Notes under the pieces: model-generated | Told to the model about the DNA's origin: nothing | Seen by the model: the letters and a program-made list of their open reading frames with translations, nothing else | Databases searched by the model: none | DNA from: an uncultured Lachnospiraceae bacterium | Lineage (GTDB): Bacteria > Bacillota > Clostridia > Lachnospirales > Lachnospiraceae | DNA: 37,694 nt | Direction: 5' to 3' | NCBI GenBank assembly: GCA_937965795.1 | Contig: CALCMD010000023.1 | Coordinates: 1-37,694 of the forward strand | Program-made: the position numbers and the translations under genes | Shown here: positions 16,792 through 28,600 of the stretch, one piece after another | Position numbering within the stretch: position 1 is the stretch's first letter | How the letters are laid out: each line of letters starts with the position of its first letter

Positions 16792-16820
16792 TTGCTTTTC
16801 TCACCGACATCCGCTATACT
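16792..16820 (+). promoter_or_regulatory. Predicted promoter of the queuosine operon
   Basis: TTGCTT (16792-16797), a 17-base spacer, and TATACT (16815-16820). The start near 16827 places the preQ1 riboswitch about 37 nt into the leader. It is divergent from the cell-wall operon promoter. Confidence 0.55.
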
Positions 16821-16863
16821 TTTTCATGTGTCCATAAGACACTCTTACTTCCGCATATGGATT

Positions 16864-16903
16864 TGACAGTTCGAGACCATCCTGTCATTAAACAAAACTA
16901 GGA
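16864..16903 (+). promoter_or_regulatory. preQ1-I riboswitch
   Basis: The element has the compact class I form: a 6-bp P1 stem (TGACAG 16864-16869 with CTGTCA 16882-16887), a loop TTCGAGACCATC containing the expected TTC and ACC parts, and an A-rich tail (TTAAACAAAACTAGGA) that folds back to form the pseudoknot. It matches the known Thermoanaerobacter class I aptamer in layout. The genes that follow (queT, queF, queC) are standard preQ1 targets. The queT ribosome binding site is about 48 bases downstream, so the expression platform is not obvious. Confidence 0.8.
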
Positions 16904-16964
16904 ACAGCTTTTATAACCCGTAACTATATCAGTTGTTGTGTAATCTATCTGGAGGTGAACAAAT

Positions 16965-17471
16965 ATGAATAAAGAAGATATGAGTAACGTGCAGAAGCTA
17001 ACGCTTTCCGCTATGGTGATCGCACTGTATGTGACAGTGCTCGCCTGTACCCAGAGCTTTTCTTTCGGAGCATATCAGATTCGGATTGCAACATCCCTCT
17101 ATGCTCTTTCTTATCTGTTTCCGTTCCTGGTTTTCCCGCTTGGTCTTGCAAATTTCATAGCCAATATGCTGTTCGGAGGTCTTGGCATCATCGATATGAT
17201 TGGCGGATGTCTGGTCGGTATCCTGACGGCTGCACTGATTACAGGAATTCACCGTTTTAAATGGAACCCCTGCCTGATGATACTGCCAATCATATTGGTA
17301 CCTGGTCTTGGCGTGTCTGTCTGGCTGTCTTTCCTGCTTCACATGCCATACCCTGCTCTGGCATTCAGCCTTTGCATCGGACAGATCATCCCGGCAATCT
17401 GCGGCTTTCTGCTCGTAAAGGCGCTGGAACACATCGTGGGAACGAAACATGTAAAAATGAAAGGAGTATAA
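16965..17471 (+). CDS. queT: Queuosine precursor ECF-type transporter substrate-binding protein QueT
   Basis: QueT proteins are small membrane S-components thought to import preQ0, preQ1 or related bases with an ECF energising module. The 168-residue protein is almost all hydrophobic, with about five to six membrane helices and the family start KLTLSAMVIALYVTV, ATSLYALSYLFPFLV and FIANMLFGGLGIIDMIGG. GGAGGTG precedes the ATG. It sits directly under a preQ1-I riboswitch and 4 bases before queF, which strongly supports the role. The energising ECF proteins are not in the window. Confidence 0.88.
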   Translation: MNKEDMSNVQKLTLSAMVIALYVTVLACTQSFSFGAYQIRIATSLYALSYLFPFLVFPLGLANFIANMLFGGLGIIDMIGGCLVGILTAALITGIHRFKWNPCLMILPIILVPGLGVSVWLSFLLHMPYPALAFSLCIGQIIPAICGFLLVKALEHIVGTKHVKMKGV

Positions 17472-17475
17472 ACAT

Positions 17476-17973
17476 ATGAGTGGAAGATCACAGAAAGAAT
17501 TGTCCGGCGTCACCCTGCTTGGCAATCAGAGAACAAAATATCACACAGATTATGCACCGGAAGTACTGGAAACCTTTCCAAACAAGCATCCTGAAAATGA
17601 CTATTTTGTGAAGTTTAACTGCCCGGAATTTACCAGCCTCTGTCCTATGACCGGACAGCCGGATTTCGCCACCATTTACATTTCCTATGTTCCCGGCGAA
17701 CGGATGGTGGAAAGCAAATCCCTGAAGCTCTATCTGTTCAGCTTCCGCAATCACGGAGACTTCCATGAAGACTGTGTAAATATCATCATGAAAGACCTGA
17801 TCGCATTGATGGAGCCCAAATATATCGAAGTATGGGGCAAATTTACCCCCCGCGGCGGTATCTCCATCGACCCTTACTGTAACTATGGAAAACCGGGAAC
17901 CTGCTGGGAAAAAGCCGCTTTTGAACGGCTGACCCATCATGACCTGTATCCGGAAAAAGTCGATAACCGTTAG
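17476..17973 (+). CDS. queF: NADPH-dependent 7-cyano-7-deazaguanine (preQ0) reductase
   Basis: QueF reduces the nitrile of preQ0 to the amine preQ1, the base inserted into tRNA by Tgt. The 165-residue protein is the short unimodular form. It shows the catalytic nucleophile C56 in LCPMTGQPD with D63, the QueF signature ESKSLKLY (E79-Y86), FHEDCVN, and FTPRGGISIDPYCNYG near the end. It lies between queT and queC; AAAGGAG precedes the ATG. Confidence 0.95.
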   Translation: MSGRSQKELSGVTLLGNQRTKYHTDYAPEVLETFPNKHPENDYFVKFNCPEFTSLCPMTGQPDFATIYISYVPGERMVESKSLKLYLFSFRNHGDFHEDCVNIIMKDLIALMEPKYIEVWGKFTPRGGISIDPYCNYGKPGTCWEKAAFERLTHHDLYPEKVDNR

Positions 17974-17984
17974 GAGGCTGCTTT

Positions 17985-18659
17985 ATGAAAGAAAAAGCGA
18001 TGGTTCTGTTCAGCGGGGGCGTAGACAGCACCACCTGTCTGGCCCTGGCGATCGAACATTTCGGAAAGGAGCAGGTCATTCCCCTCTCCATCCGCTATGG
18101 GCAGAAACATATCAAAGAAATCGAGGCTGCAAAAAAGATTCTGCTCCACTATGGAATATCGGGAATGGAACTGAATCTTACGCCGATTTTTGCGCATAGC
18201 AACTGCTCTCTGCTCTCACATTCGACGGAAAAGATTCCCGAAGAATCCTACGCCGAGCAGTTAAAAGACCGGGACGGCGCCCCGGTCACTACCTACGTCC
18301 CCTTCCGCAACGGACTGTTTCTTGCCTCTGCCGCCAGTGTCGCCCTCTCTATGGATTGCTCTTATATCTATTATGGCGCCCACCACGACGATGCCGCCGG
18401 AAATGCGTATCCGGATTGCAGCGAAGCCTTTTATCACCATATGAACCAGGCTGTCTTTGAGGGCAGCGGAAAAGCGCTGAAGATCGAAGCGCCGTTTATC
18501 AACTGGAACAAGGCCCGCATCGTTCGGGAAGGCATTCGCCTGAAAGTCCCCTACGAGCTGACCTGGAGCTGTTATGAGGGCGGCGACACTCCCTGCGGAC
18601 GATGCGGGACATGTATTGATCGGCAAAAAGCGTTTGCCGAAAATGGGATCGCTTTTTAA
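17985..18659 (+). CDS. queC: 7-cyano-7-deazaguanine synthase
   Basis: QueC converts 7-carboxy-7-deazaguanine to preQ0 with ATP and ammonia. The 224-residue protein has the PP-loop SGGVDS (10-15), RYGQKH, TYVPFRNGLFLA and GAHHDDAAGNAYPDC, and a C-terminal zinc site of four cysteines (C196, C204, C207, C210). AGGAGG precedes the ATG, 11 bases after queF. The upstream enzymes QueD and QueE are not encoded nearby, although QueC needs the product of QueE. Confidence 0.95.
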   Translation: MKEKAMVLFSGGVDSTTCLALAIEHFGKEQVIPLSIRYGQKHIKEIEAAKKILLHYGISGMELNLTPIFAHSNCSLLSHSTEKIPEESYAEQLKDRDGAPVTTYVPFRNGLFLASAASVALSMDCSYIYYGAHHDDAAGNAYPDCSEAFYHHMNQAVFEGSGKALKIEAPFINWNKARIVREGIRLKVPYELTWSCYEGGDTPCGRCGTCIDRQKAFAENGIAF

Positions 18660-18728
18660 ATTTTAGAGGTAGGATTCCCCGCCTGACATTCTGATTTTGA
18701 CCGATTTGGTCTGAACATGTACGATATA

Positions 18729-18764
18729 CAGATGCAGGGAGCGTTTATCACTCCCCTGCATCTG
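18729..18764 (+). terminator. Hairpin after the que operon, possible terminator
   Basis: CAGATGCAGGGAG (18729-18741) pairs with CTCCCCTGCATCTG (18751-18764) with one bulged base and a 9-base loop. It lies 70 bases past queC. No T-run follows directly (CAAAGATATGTTTT), so termination efficiency is uncertain. It separates que from the convergent nuclease gene. Confidence 0.45.
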
Positions 18765-18810
18765 CAAAGATATGTTTTATGGATGCTCTATTGAGCCAAG
18801 AAAATATTCT

Positions 18811-19677
18811 TCATGATGAAATCGTCTTTTGAAATTCTTCCACAGATTTCGCACGTACCGCTGCCTTCATCATTCTTTTCAAAACTTCCAGGTTTCTTTC
18901 CTGCATGATTCTTACTTTCAAATCCTCCGGAACTTCGCCAAACTCTTCCAGCAATTCAAGTACAGATTCTGCCTTTCCTTCTGCCTTTCCTTCTGCCTTT
19001 GCTTCCGCACGCTCCTCCTTCAGCCATTCCTCTAATAGCATAAACCTTTCCTCCATTTCCCGGCTTTCCTTGATACGAAAAACAGATTCCTGAAGCTTTC
19101 TTACGAAACTATCACCAAAATCCCTTTCACTTTCCTTCACATCTGCCTTTACATATTCCAAAAATTTAATCAGTTCTCCGGAAACTTCACTGTCATTTTT
19201 CCCACAGGTACTCAGAAAAATACTGTGGCATCCATCTCCAAGACAAAATCCTGGCACCTGCCCACAATTCATATGAAACGTATAGCAGTATCTTTCCATT
19301 CCAAAAGGATCAAAATCACAGATAAAAATAACATACGCATCCGGAAGCTCCTCATAACCTCTTCCGCTCATAAGCAGTTCCATATCAATATGGCTATGAT
19401 AATAGCGGCTTCTTCTTCCAAGATCCGCCTTCTGTACCATCTGCATCTCTACATTGTAACAGGTATTATCCTGATCCTTTGCGTAAATATCCAGACGCAC
19501 CCCCTTATATTCCGGGTGGTAAACAATACTCTTTTCTTTACTGATTTCTACCCTTTCAACTGGAAATCCCAGTGCAAGCTCCAAAAAATGCCTGCAATTC
19601 TCCTCCTCCATCATAACCGCTCCAAACAGGAAATTATCTTTGATGGTCAATTCTTTCAGTTTTTTCTTTTTCTTCAT
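18811..19677 (-). CDS. Rpn-family PD-(D/E)XK nuclease / putative transposase
   Basis: This 288-residue protein belongs to the Rpn/PDDEXK_2 group, studied in E. coli as recombination-promoting nucleases and often annotated as transposases. Residues 1-~110 hold the nuclease core: TIKDNFLFGAVM, D63 in VRLDIYAKD, and E77-x-Q79 in YNVEMQ, fitting a D-X13-ExQ active site. The C-terminal third is a charged helical region with a GKAE repeat (~227-237) and the closing segment typical of the family. GGAGGA precedes the ATG by 5 bases. It is a single gene with its own promoter, between queC and ybaK, without terminal inverted repeats. Whether it acts in recombination or defence here is unknown. Confidence 0.8.
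   Translation of the reverse strand: MKKKKKLKELTIKDNFLFGAVMMEEENCRHFLELALGFPVERVEISKEKSIVYHPEYKGVRLDIYAKDQDNTCYNVEMQMVQKADLGRRSRYYHSHIDMELLMSGRGYEELPDAYVIFICDFDPFGMERYCYTFHMNCGQVPGFCLGDGCHSIFLSTCGKNDSEVSGELIKFLEYVKADVKESERDFGDSFVRKLQESVFRIKESREMEERFMLLEEWLKEERAEAKAEGKAEGKAESVLELLEEFGEVPEDLKVRIMQERNLEVLKRMMKAAVRAKSVEEFQKTISS
18967..19002. repeat. Three 12-bp tandem repeats inside the Rpn gene
   Basis: TTCTGCCTTTCC occurs twice, followed by TTCTGCCTTTGC. In the protein this encodes the AEGKAEGKAE stretch. In-frame slippage would add or remove four residues at a time. Confidence 0.8.
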
Positions 19678-19713
19678 TCTTCCTCCACTTCCGCTGAGGA
19701 ATCCTACATACCA

Positions 19714-19742
19714 ATTATAGCATGTCCTATTTTATTTGTAAA
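19714..19742 (-). promoter_or_regulatory. Predicted promoter of the Rpn nuclease gene
   Basis: On the minus strand TTTACA (19742-19737), 17 bases, then a perfect TATAAT (19719-19714). The ATG is 36 bases past the -10 box. Confidence 0.65.
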
Positions 19743-19759
19743 TCCTTAGATTCTCTCTC

Positions 19760-19788
19760 TTGCAAAAAAACGGCAAAGAGCATAAAAT
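19760..19788 (+). promoter_or_regulatory. Predicted promoter of the YbaK-type deacylase gene
   Basis: TTGCAA (19760-19765), 17 bases, TAAAAT (19783-19788), 28 bases before the ATG. It is divergent from the Rpn promoter. Confidence 0.55.
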
Positions 19789-19816
19789 AATGCTGTCAGA
19801 GAAAGGATGAGAGTTT

Positions 19817-20293
19817 ATGGCAAAAGAAATAAAAACAAATGCAATGCGCATACTGGACAGAAACAAAATCCCTTATGAAGTGCTCACCTATGAATGCGAT
19901 GAGTTTATTGACGGGCTGCACACCGCCGAAAAAACAGGCGCTCCCGTAGAACAATCCTTTAAAACTCTGGTTGCGCAGGGAAAGAGCGGGGAATATTATG
20001 TATTTGTGATTCCCATTGCAGAGGAGGTTCAGCTAAAGACGGCTGCAAAAGCAGTCGGTGAAAAATCAGTCGAAATGATTCATGTAAAGGACATTACGAA
20101 GATTACCGGATATGTGCGGGGCGGATGCAGCCCTCTTGGAATGAAAAAGCAGTTTCGTACCGTCATCGACAAGAGCGCTGAAAATTTTGAACAAATCTAT
20201 GTGAGCGGCGGACGCATCGGCTCTACAATCAAGGTATCGCCGACAGCGCTTGCCAGAGTGGTACGGGCAAGCTTTGCGGCTATTGCGGGGTAG
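19817..20293 (+). CDS. ybaK: Cys-tRNA(Pro)/Cys-tRNA(Cys) deacylase, YbaK/EbsC family
   Basis: YbaK frees tRNA(Pro) wrongly charged with cysteine, acting as a stand-alone editing domain. The 158-residue protein matches the family from end to end: TNAMRILDRNKIPYEVLTYE, the key lysine K49 in SFKTLV, the GYVRGGCSPLGMKK loop and the closing VSGGRIGSTIKVSP. AAAGGATG precedes the ATG. It has its own promoter and appears monocistronic. Confidence 0.92.
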   Translation: MAKEIKTNAMRILDRNKIPYEVLTYECDEFIDGLHTAEKTGAPVEQSFKTLVAQGKSGEYYVFVIPIAEEVQLKTAAKAVGEKSVEMIHVKDITKITGYVRGGCSPLGMKKQFRTVIDKSAENFEQIYVSGGRIGSTIKVSPTALARVVRASFAAIAG

Positions 20294-20308
20294 ATTTCTT
20301 TCCTCTCT

Positions 20309-20337
20309 GCGGCTACTCTGTTTTAAAACAGCGCCGC
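20309..20337. terminator. Hairpin between convergent ybaK and DUF512 genes
   Basis: GCGGC (20309-20313) pairs with GCCGC (20333-20337) around the palindrome CTGTTTTAAAACAG (20318-20331). The 47-base gap between the two stop codons contains little else. There is no clear T-run, so this is a tentative shared terminator. Confidence 0.45.
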
Positions 20338-20340
20338 CTG

Positions 20341-21762
20341 TCACTCTCTCCCCGCCAGATACACGAATTGATCATTCACACGGCGCATTGCATAATCCCT
20401 GTCAACGATGGACTCCACGAAATCTGCCCCTGTGGAATCCACCGGACATAAAGCTGCTCCCAACTTCTGCTCCGCTTCTTCCTGCGTCATATCATCGAGA
20501 AACACCTTTTCCCCGGTGCGGAACATATTTGAGGATACGAGAAGCGCTTCCCCGATTTCAAACCCGCCTTTCTGCATTTCGGAAAGCTGTTCCGTCAAAT
20601 CCTGCCCGGTAATCAGCCCGGTAACTGTGATGGTCTCCCCGAAAAACCGGTTCCGGATGGGAACCACCTGCACCTCGACGCCCGGAAAGACTTTCCTCAC
20701 TTCCTGCGCAAGCTCTTCGATTATCTTTGCGATCATCACGCCCGTGGCGACCGTCACTTTTCTTCGGATGCTCCTGTCACGCCCGGAATCCCGCCGTATC
20801 TCCCTCAGTTTTTCTTTTACCTCCTCCGTCAGCAGGCGCACCATGCCCACCCCGTTTTCCAACTGAAGATACCCGTCGTATCTTTCTGCTTCCGGCACAG
20901 GGTATCCTGCGAGATCATACATCTCGTCACTGGCATGTACGAAATGGATGCCGTATCTCTCCACGCACTCCCTTTGCTTCTGTTCCACAATTGCAATCGT
21001 TTCCCTCGCCTTTTCCTGTCCGGTCACTTCCAGCGGAAACAGTCCTTCCCGGAATTTTGTCAGTCCTGCCGGAACCACAGAAACGCTTTGCATACAGGGA
21101 ATATATTTCTCCAAATCATTCAGGGTACGCACCAGCTCTGCGCCGTCGTTTACGCCCGCGCAAAGTACGACCTGGCCGTTCATCTCGATCTGATGCTCAT
21201 AGAGCCTGTCGATATACCTGAGTACCTTCCCCGCAAAACGGTTATGAAGCATCTTGCAGCGCAGCTCCGGGTTGGTAGTCTGAACCGAAATGTTGATAGG
21301 CGCCAGATGATAACGGATAATCCGGTCAATATCCTTTTCTTTCATATTCGTCAGGGTAATATAATTTCCCTGCATAAAAGAAAGCCTGGAATCATCGTCT
21401 TTAAAATACAGCGTTTCCCGCATCCCCTTCGGCATCTGGTCAATAAAGCAGAAAATACATTTATTGCAGCAGGAGCGGTAATCACTCATTAAATCCGTCT
21501 CAAATTCAACGCCCAGATCCTCGTCATATTCCTTTTCTATTTCCAGCAGCCACTCTTCCCCATCCGCTTTTCGAATCAATATCTGCACAAATTCGTCCCT
21601 GATTCCAAAGCGGTAATCAAACACATCCTCGATTGTCTCTCCGTTCATTTCCAGAAGCTGGTCTCCCGGTTCTATCCCCATTTCCTCCGCAATCGAGTCT
21701 GGCAGTACCCCGGTGATTACATGGCCTTTCTTTCTTTTCTTTCCCCAATCCTTATCTCTCAT
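20341..21762 (-). CDS. DUF512 family protein (PDZ-like plus radical-SAM-type domain)
   Basis: The 473-residue protein belongs to the DUF512 family, widespread in Clostridia and of unknown function. Residues ~14-75 look like a PDZ domain (VITGVLPDSIAEEMGIEPGDQLLEMNG). A cysteine motif C98-x3-C102-x2-C105 (SCCNKCIFCFIDQMP) fits a radical-SAM iron-sulfur site, followed by a barrel-like region (NYITLTNM, APINISVQTTNPELRCKML). The DUF512 part fills ~280-470 (GVMIAKIIEEL, VPIRNRFFGETITVTGLITGQDL, DDMTQEEAEQKLG). AGGAAGG precedes the ATG. The gene lies downstream of the rpoC terminator, so it probably has its own promoter, which I could not identify. Confidence 0.88.
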   Translation of the reverse strand: MRDKDWGKKRKKGHVITGVLPDSIAEEMGIEPGDQLLEMNGETIEDVFDYRFGIRDEFVQILIRKADGEEWLLEIEKEYDEDLGVEFETDLMSDYRSCCNKCIFCFIDQMPKGMRETLYFKDDDSRLSFMQGNYITLTNMKEKDIDRIIRYHLAPINISVQTTNPELRCKMLHNRFAGKVLRYIDRLYEHQIEMNGQVVLCAGVNDGAELVRTLNDLEKYIPCMQSVSVVPAGLTKFREGLFPLEVTGQEKARETIAIVEQKQRECVERYGIHFVHASDEMYDLAGYPVPEAERYDGYLQLENGVGMVRLLTEEVKEKLREIRRDSGRDRSIRRKVTVATGVMIAKIIEELAQEVRKVFPGVEVQVVPIRNRFFGETITVTGLITGQDLTEQLSEMQKGGFEIGEALLVSSNMFRTGEKVFLDDMTQEEAEQKLGAALCPVDSTGADFVESIVDRDYAMRRVNDQFVYLAGRE

Positions 21763-21848
21763 AACGGTTTCCTTCCTGTGATATTCCTCTGTCTGCCAAT
21801 GAATACGGAAAATCTGGCGCTAACAGCGCTCCCGCATTCGGATGTATC

Positions 21849-21890
21849 AAAAACAGGGAAGAAATTCATAAAATATGATTTCTTCCCTGT
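21849..21890 (-). terminator. Intrinsic terminator of rpoBC
   Basis: A perfect 13-bp stem (21853-21865 with 21878-21890; ACAGGGAAGAAAT), a 12-base loop, and a T-run on the minus strand (21853-21849) lie 26 bases past the rpoC stop. Confidence 0.85.
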
Positions 21891-21915
21891 CCGGATTTTG
21901 AATAAGCGGAAATCC

Positions 21916-25602
<3,687 letters not shown>

Positions 25603-25650
25603 TGATCGTTCTCCTTTCAAACTAACACGCCTCTTTGTTCCTTCCTGGCC

Positions 25651-28600
25651 TTATTCCTCGTCTCCGTCAAAGGACTCTTCCAGTAAGAGCACTGCGTCAT
25701 CCTCTTCTTCCTCCACGTCTATCAGTTCACCGCCCTCAAATTCCTGCTGTGTATAGCCGTGTTCTCCAAAAAATTCCTGGTTATCATTGTATTGCTTGTC
25801 ATCCATAATATGGTTCATATCGGTATCGCCGTAATCTACGGTTTCCATAATCTCCACTTCCTTATGCGTTCCGTTCTCTTCACGAAGGACTTTTACATCC
25901 AGTCCGAGGGACTGGAGCTCTTTGAGCAGTACCTTGAAAGATTCCGGAATACCAGGCTCAGGAATATTGTCACCCTTGATAATCGCCTCATAAGTCTTTA
26001 CACGTCCGATCACATCATCTGACTTCACGGTCAGGATTTCCTGAAGCGTATAGCTTGCGCCATATGCCTCCAGAGCCCAAACCTCCATCTCTCCGAAACG
26101 CTGTCCGCCGAACTGCGCTTTCCCGCCCAGCGGCTGCTGCGTTACCAGGGAGTACGGGCCGGTGGAACGCGCATGTATCTTGTCGTCTACCAGATGGTGC
26201 AGCTTCAGGTAGTGCATGTGCCCGATCGTAACCGGACTGTCAAAGTATTCTCCGGTACGTCCGTCACGCAGTCTTACCTTACCATCTCTGGAGAGAGGAA
26301 CGCCCTTCCACAACGCTCTGTGCGCCCTGTTTTTTTCCAGATATTCCATGACTTCCTCATCCAGGATGTCTTTATATTTTTCATAGAAGGTTCCTTCTCC
26401 GGCTGTATAACCGTTGTCATAATCCCAGTTCTCTTTCTCCTCTTCATCGAACGGAAGATTTACATAATCATTTGCCAGATCGAGGGTATCCATGATATCC
26501 TGCTCATTCGCCCCGTCAAAGACCGGAGTGGAAATATTAAATCCGAGGGCTTTCGCAGCCAGGCTCAGATGAATCTCCAGCACCTGTCCGATATTCATAC
26601 GGGAAGGCACGCCCAGCGGGTTCAGCACAATATCCAGCGGCCGTCCGTTTGGCAGGAACGGCATATCCTCGACCGGAAGCACACGGGAAACGACACCTTT
26701 GTTTCCGTGACGTCCCGCCATTTTATCGCCTACCGAAATCTTTCTCTTCTGGGCGATGTAGATGCGGACTGCCTGATTCACGCCCGGAGACAGCTCGTCT
26801 CCATTCTCTCTGGTGAACACACGGGCGTCTACCACGATACCATACTCGCCGTGCGGCACCTTCAGGGAGGTATCTCTTACCTCACGTGCCTTCTCACCGA
26901 AGATGGCTCTCAGAAGTCTTTCCTCAGCCGTCAGCTCTGTCTCCCCTTTTGGAGTAACCTTTCCGACCAGAATGTCGCCGGCGCGAACCTCTGCGCCAAT
27001 CCGGATGATACCTCTCTCATCCAGGTCTTTCAGCGCGTCGTCGCCAACGCCCGGCACGTCTCTTGTAATCTCTTCCGGCCCAAGCTTCGTATCCCTCGCC
27101 TCAGCCTCATATTCTTCAATGTGAACGGATGTATAGACATCGTTCATCACCAGTCTTTCACTTAAGAGCACGGCATCCTCGTAATTGTATCCCTCCCAGG
27201 TCATAAAACCGATCAGCGGATTTTTCCCCAGGGCAATCTCGCCGTTTGATGTGGATGGTCCATCTGCGATCACCTGTCCCGCCGCCACACGGTCGCCCTT
27301 GTATACGATCGGTCTCTGGTTATAGCAGTTGCTCTGATTACTTCTCGCAAATTTTGTCAGATGGTATACATCCTTCGTTCCATCATCATTCTTTACGATA
27401 ATCTCTTTGGAAGTGGAACGCTCGATCGTGCCGTTCTTTTTCGCAACCACGCACACGCCAGAGTCAACCGCCGTCTTTACCTCCATACCGGTTCCTACGA
27501 CAGGCGCTTCCGTCGTCAGAAGCGGCACCGCCTGACGCTGCATGTTCGAACCCATCAGCGCACGGTTCGCGTCGTCGTTCTCCAGGAACGGAATCAGTGC
27601 GGTAGCCACAGAGAATACCATCTTCGGAGAAACGTCCATATAGTCAAACATACGTCTCTCGTACTCCTGTGTCTCCTCTCTGTAACGTCCGGAAACATTT
27701 TTGTGAATAAAATGTCCGTTTTCATCTAACGGCTCATTCGCCTGTGCTACATGATAATTATCCTCTTCGTCCGCCGTCATGTAAACGACCTCGTCGGTTA
27801 CGCGCGGATTTTTCGGGTCTGTCTTGTCGATCTTACGGTACGGCGCTTCTACAAACCCGTATTCATTGATTCTGGCATAAGTCGCCAGAGAGTTGATCAG
27901 ACCGATGTTCGGTCCCTCAGGCGTCTCGATCGGACACATTCTTCCATAATGGGAATAGTGCACGTCACGCACCTCGAATCCCGCTCTGTCCCTTGACAGA
28001 CCGCCGGGACCCAGGGCGGAAAGACGTCTCTTATGTGTCAGCTCGCCCAGAGGATTATTCTGATCCATGAACTGGGACAACTGGGAAGAACCGAAGAACT
28101 CCTTTACTGCCGCAGTTACCGGTTTTATATTAATCAGGGACTGCGGGGAAATCCCCTCCAGATCCTGTGTCGTCATTCTTTCACGTACCACACGCTCCAG
28201 CCTGGAAAGACCGATGCGGTACTGGTTCTGAAGCAGCTCTCCCACCGCGCGGATACGCCGGTTCCCCAGATGGTCGATATCGTCATCGTTTCCAATGCCG
28301 TACTCCAGATGAATGTTATAGTTAATGGAAGCCAAGATGTCTTCCTTCGTAATGTGTTTCGGAATCAGGTCGTGGATGTCTCTTTTGATCGCTGCCTTGA
28401 CGTCTTCAATATCGTCATTTTCTTCCAGTATTTTTTCAAGCACCGGGTAGTATACTAACTCTGTAACACCCAGAGACTTCCGCTCCGCCTTGTCCAGCTC
28501 CACGAAATTCGTGATGTCCACCATCATGCTGGAGAGAACCTTTACATTTCTCTCTTCCGTGCGTATCCACACATAAGGAACGGCTGCATTCTGAATCGTG

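Noticed and set aside
18811..19677. Insertion sequence carrying the Rpn-type transposase-annotated gene
   Set aside because: No terminal inverted repeats or target duplications flank the gene, and the family is a nuclease rather than a DDE transposase.
26173..27165. 330-codon plus-strand open frame opposite rpoB
   Set aside because: It is antisense to an essential conserved gene, low-complexity and without a start signal.
28020..28110. Rifampicin-resistance substitutions in rpoB
   Set aside because: The cluster residues (QFMDQN, THKRRLSALGPGG) are wild type at the common resistance positions.
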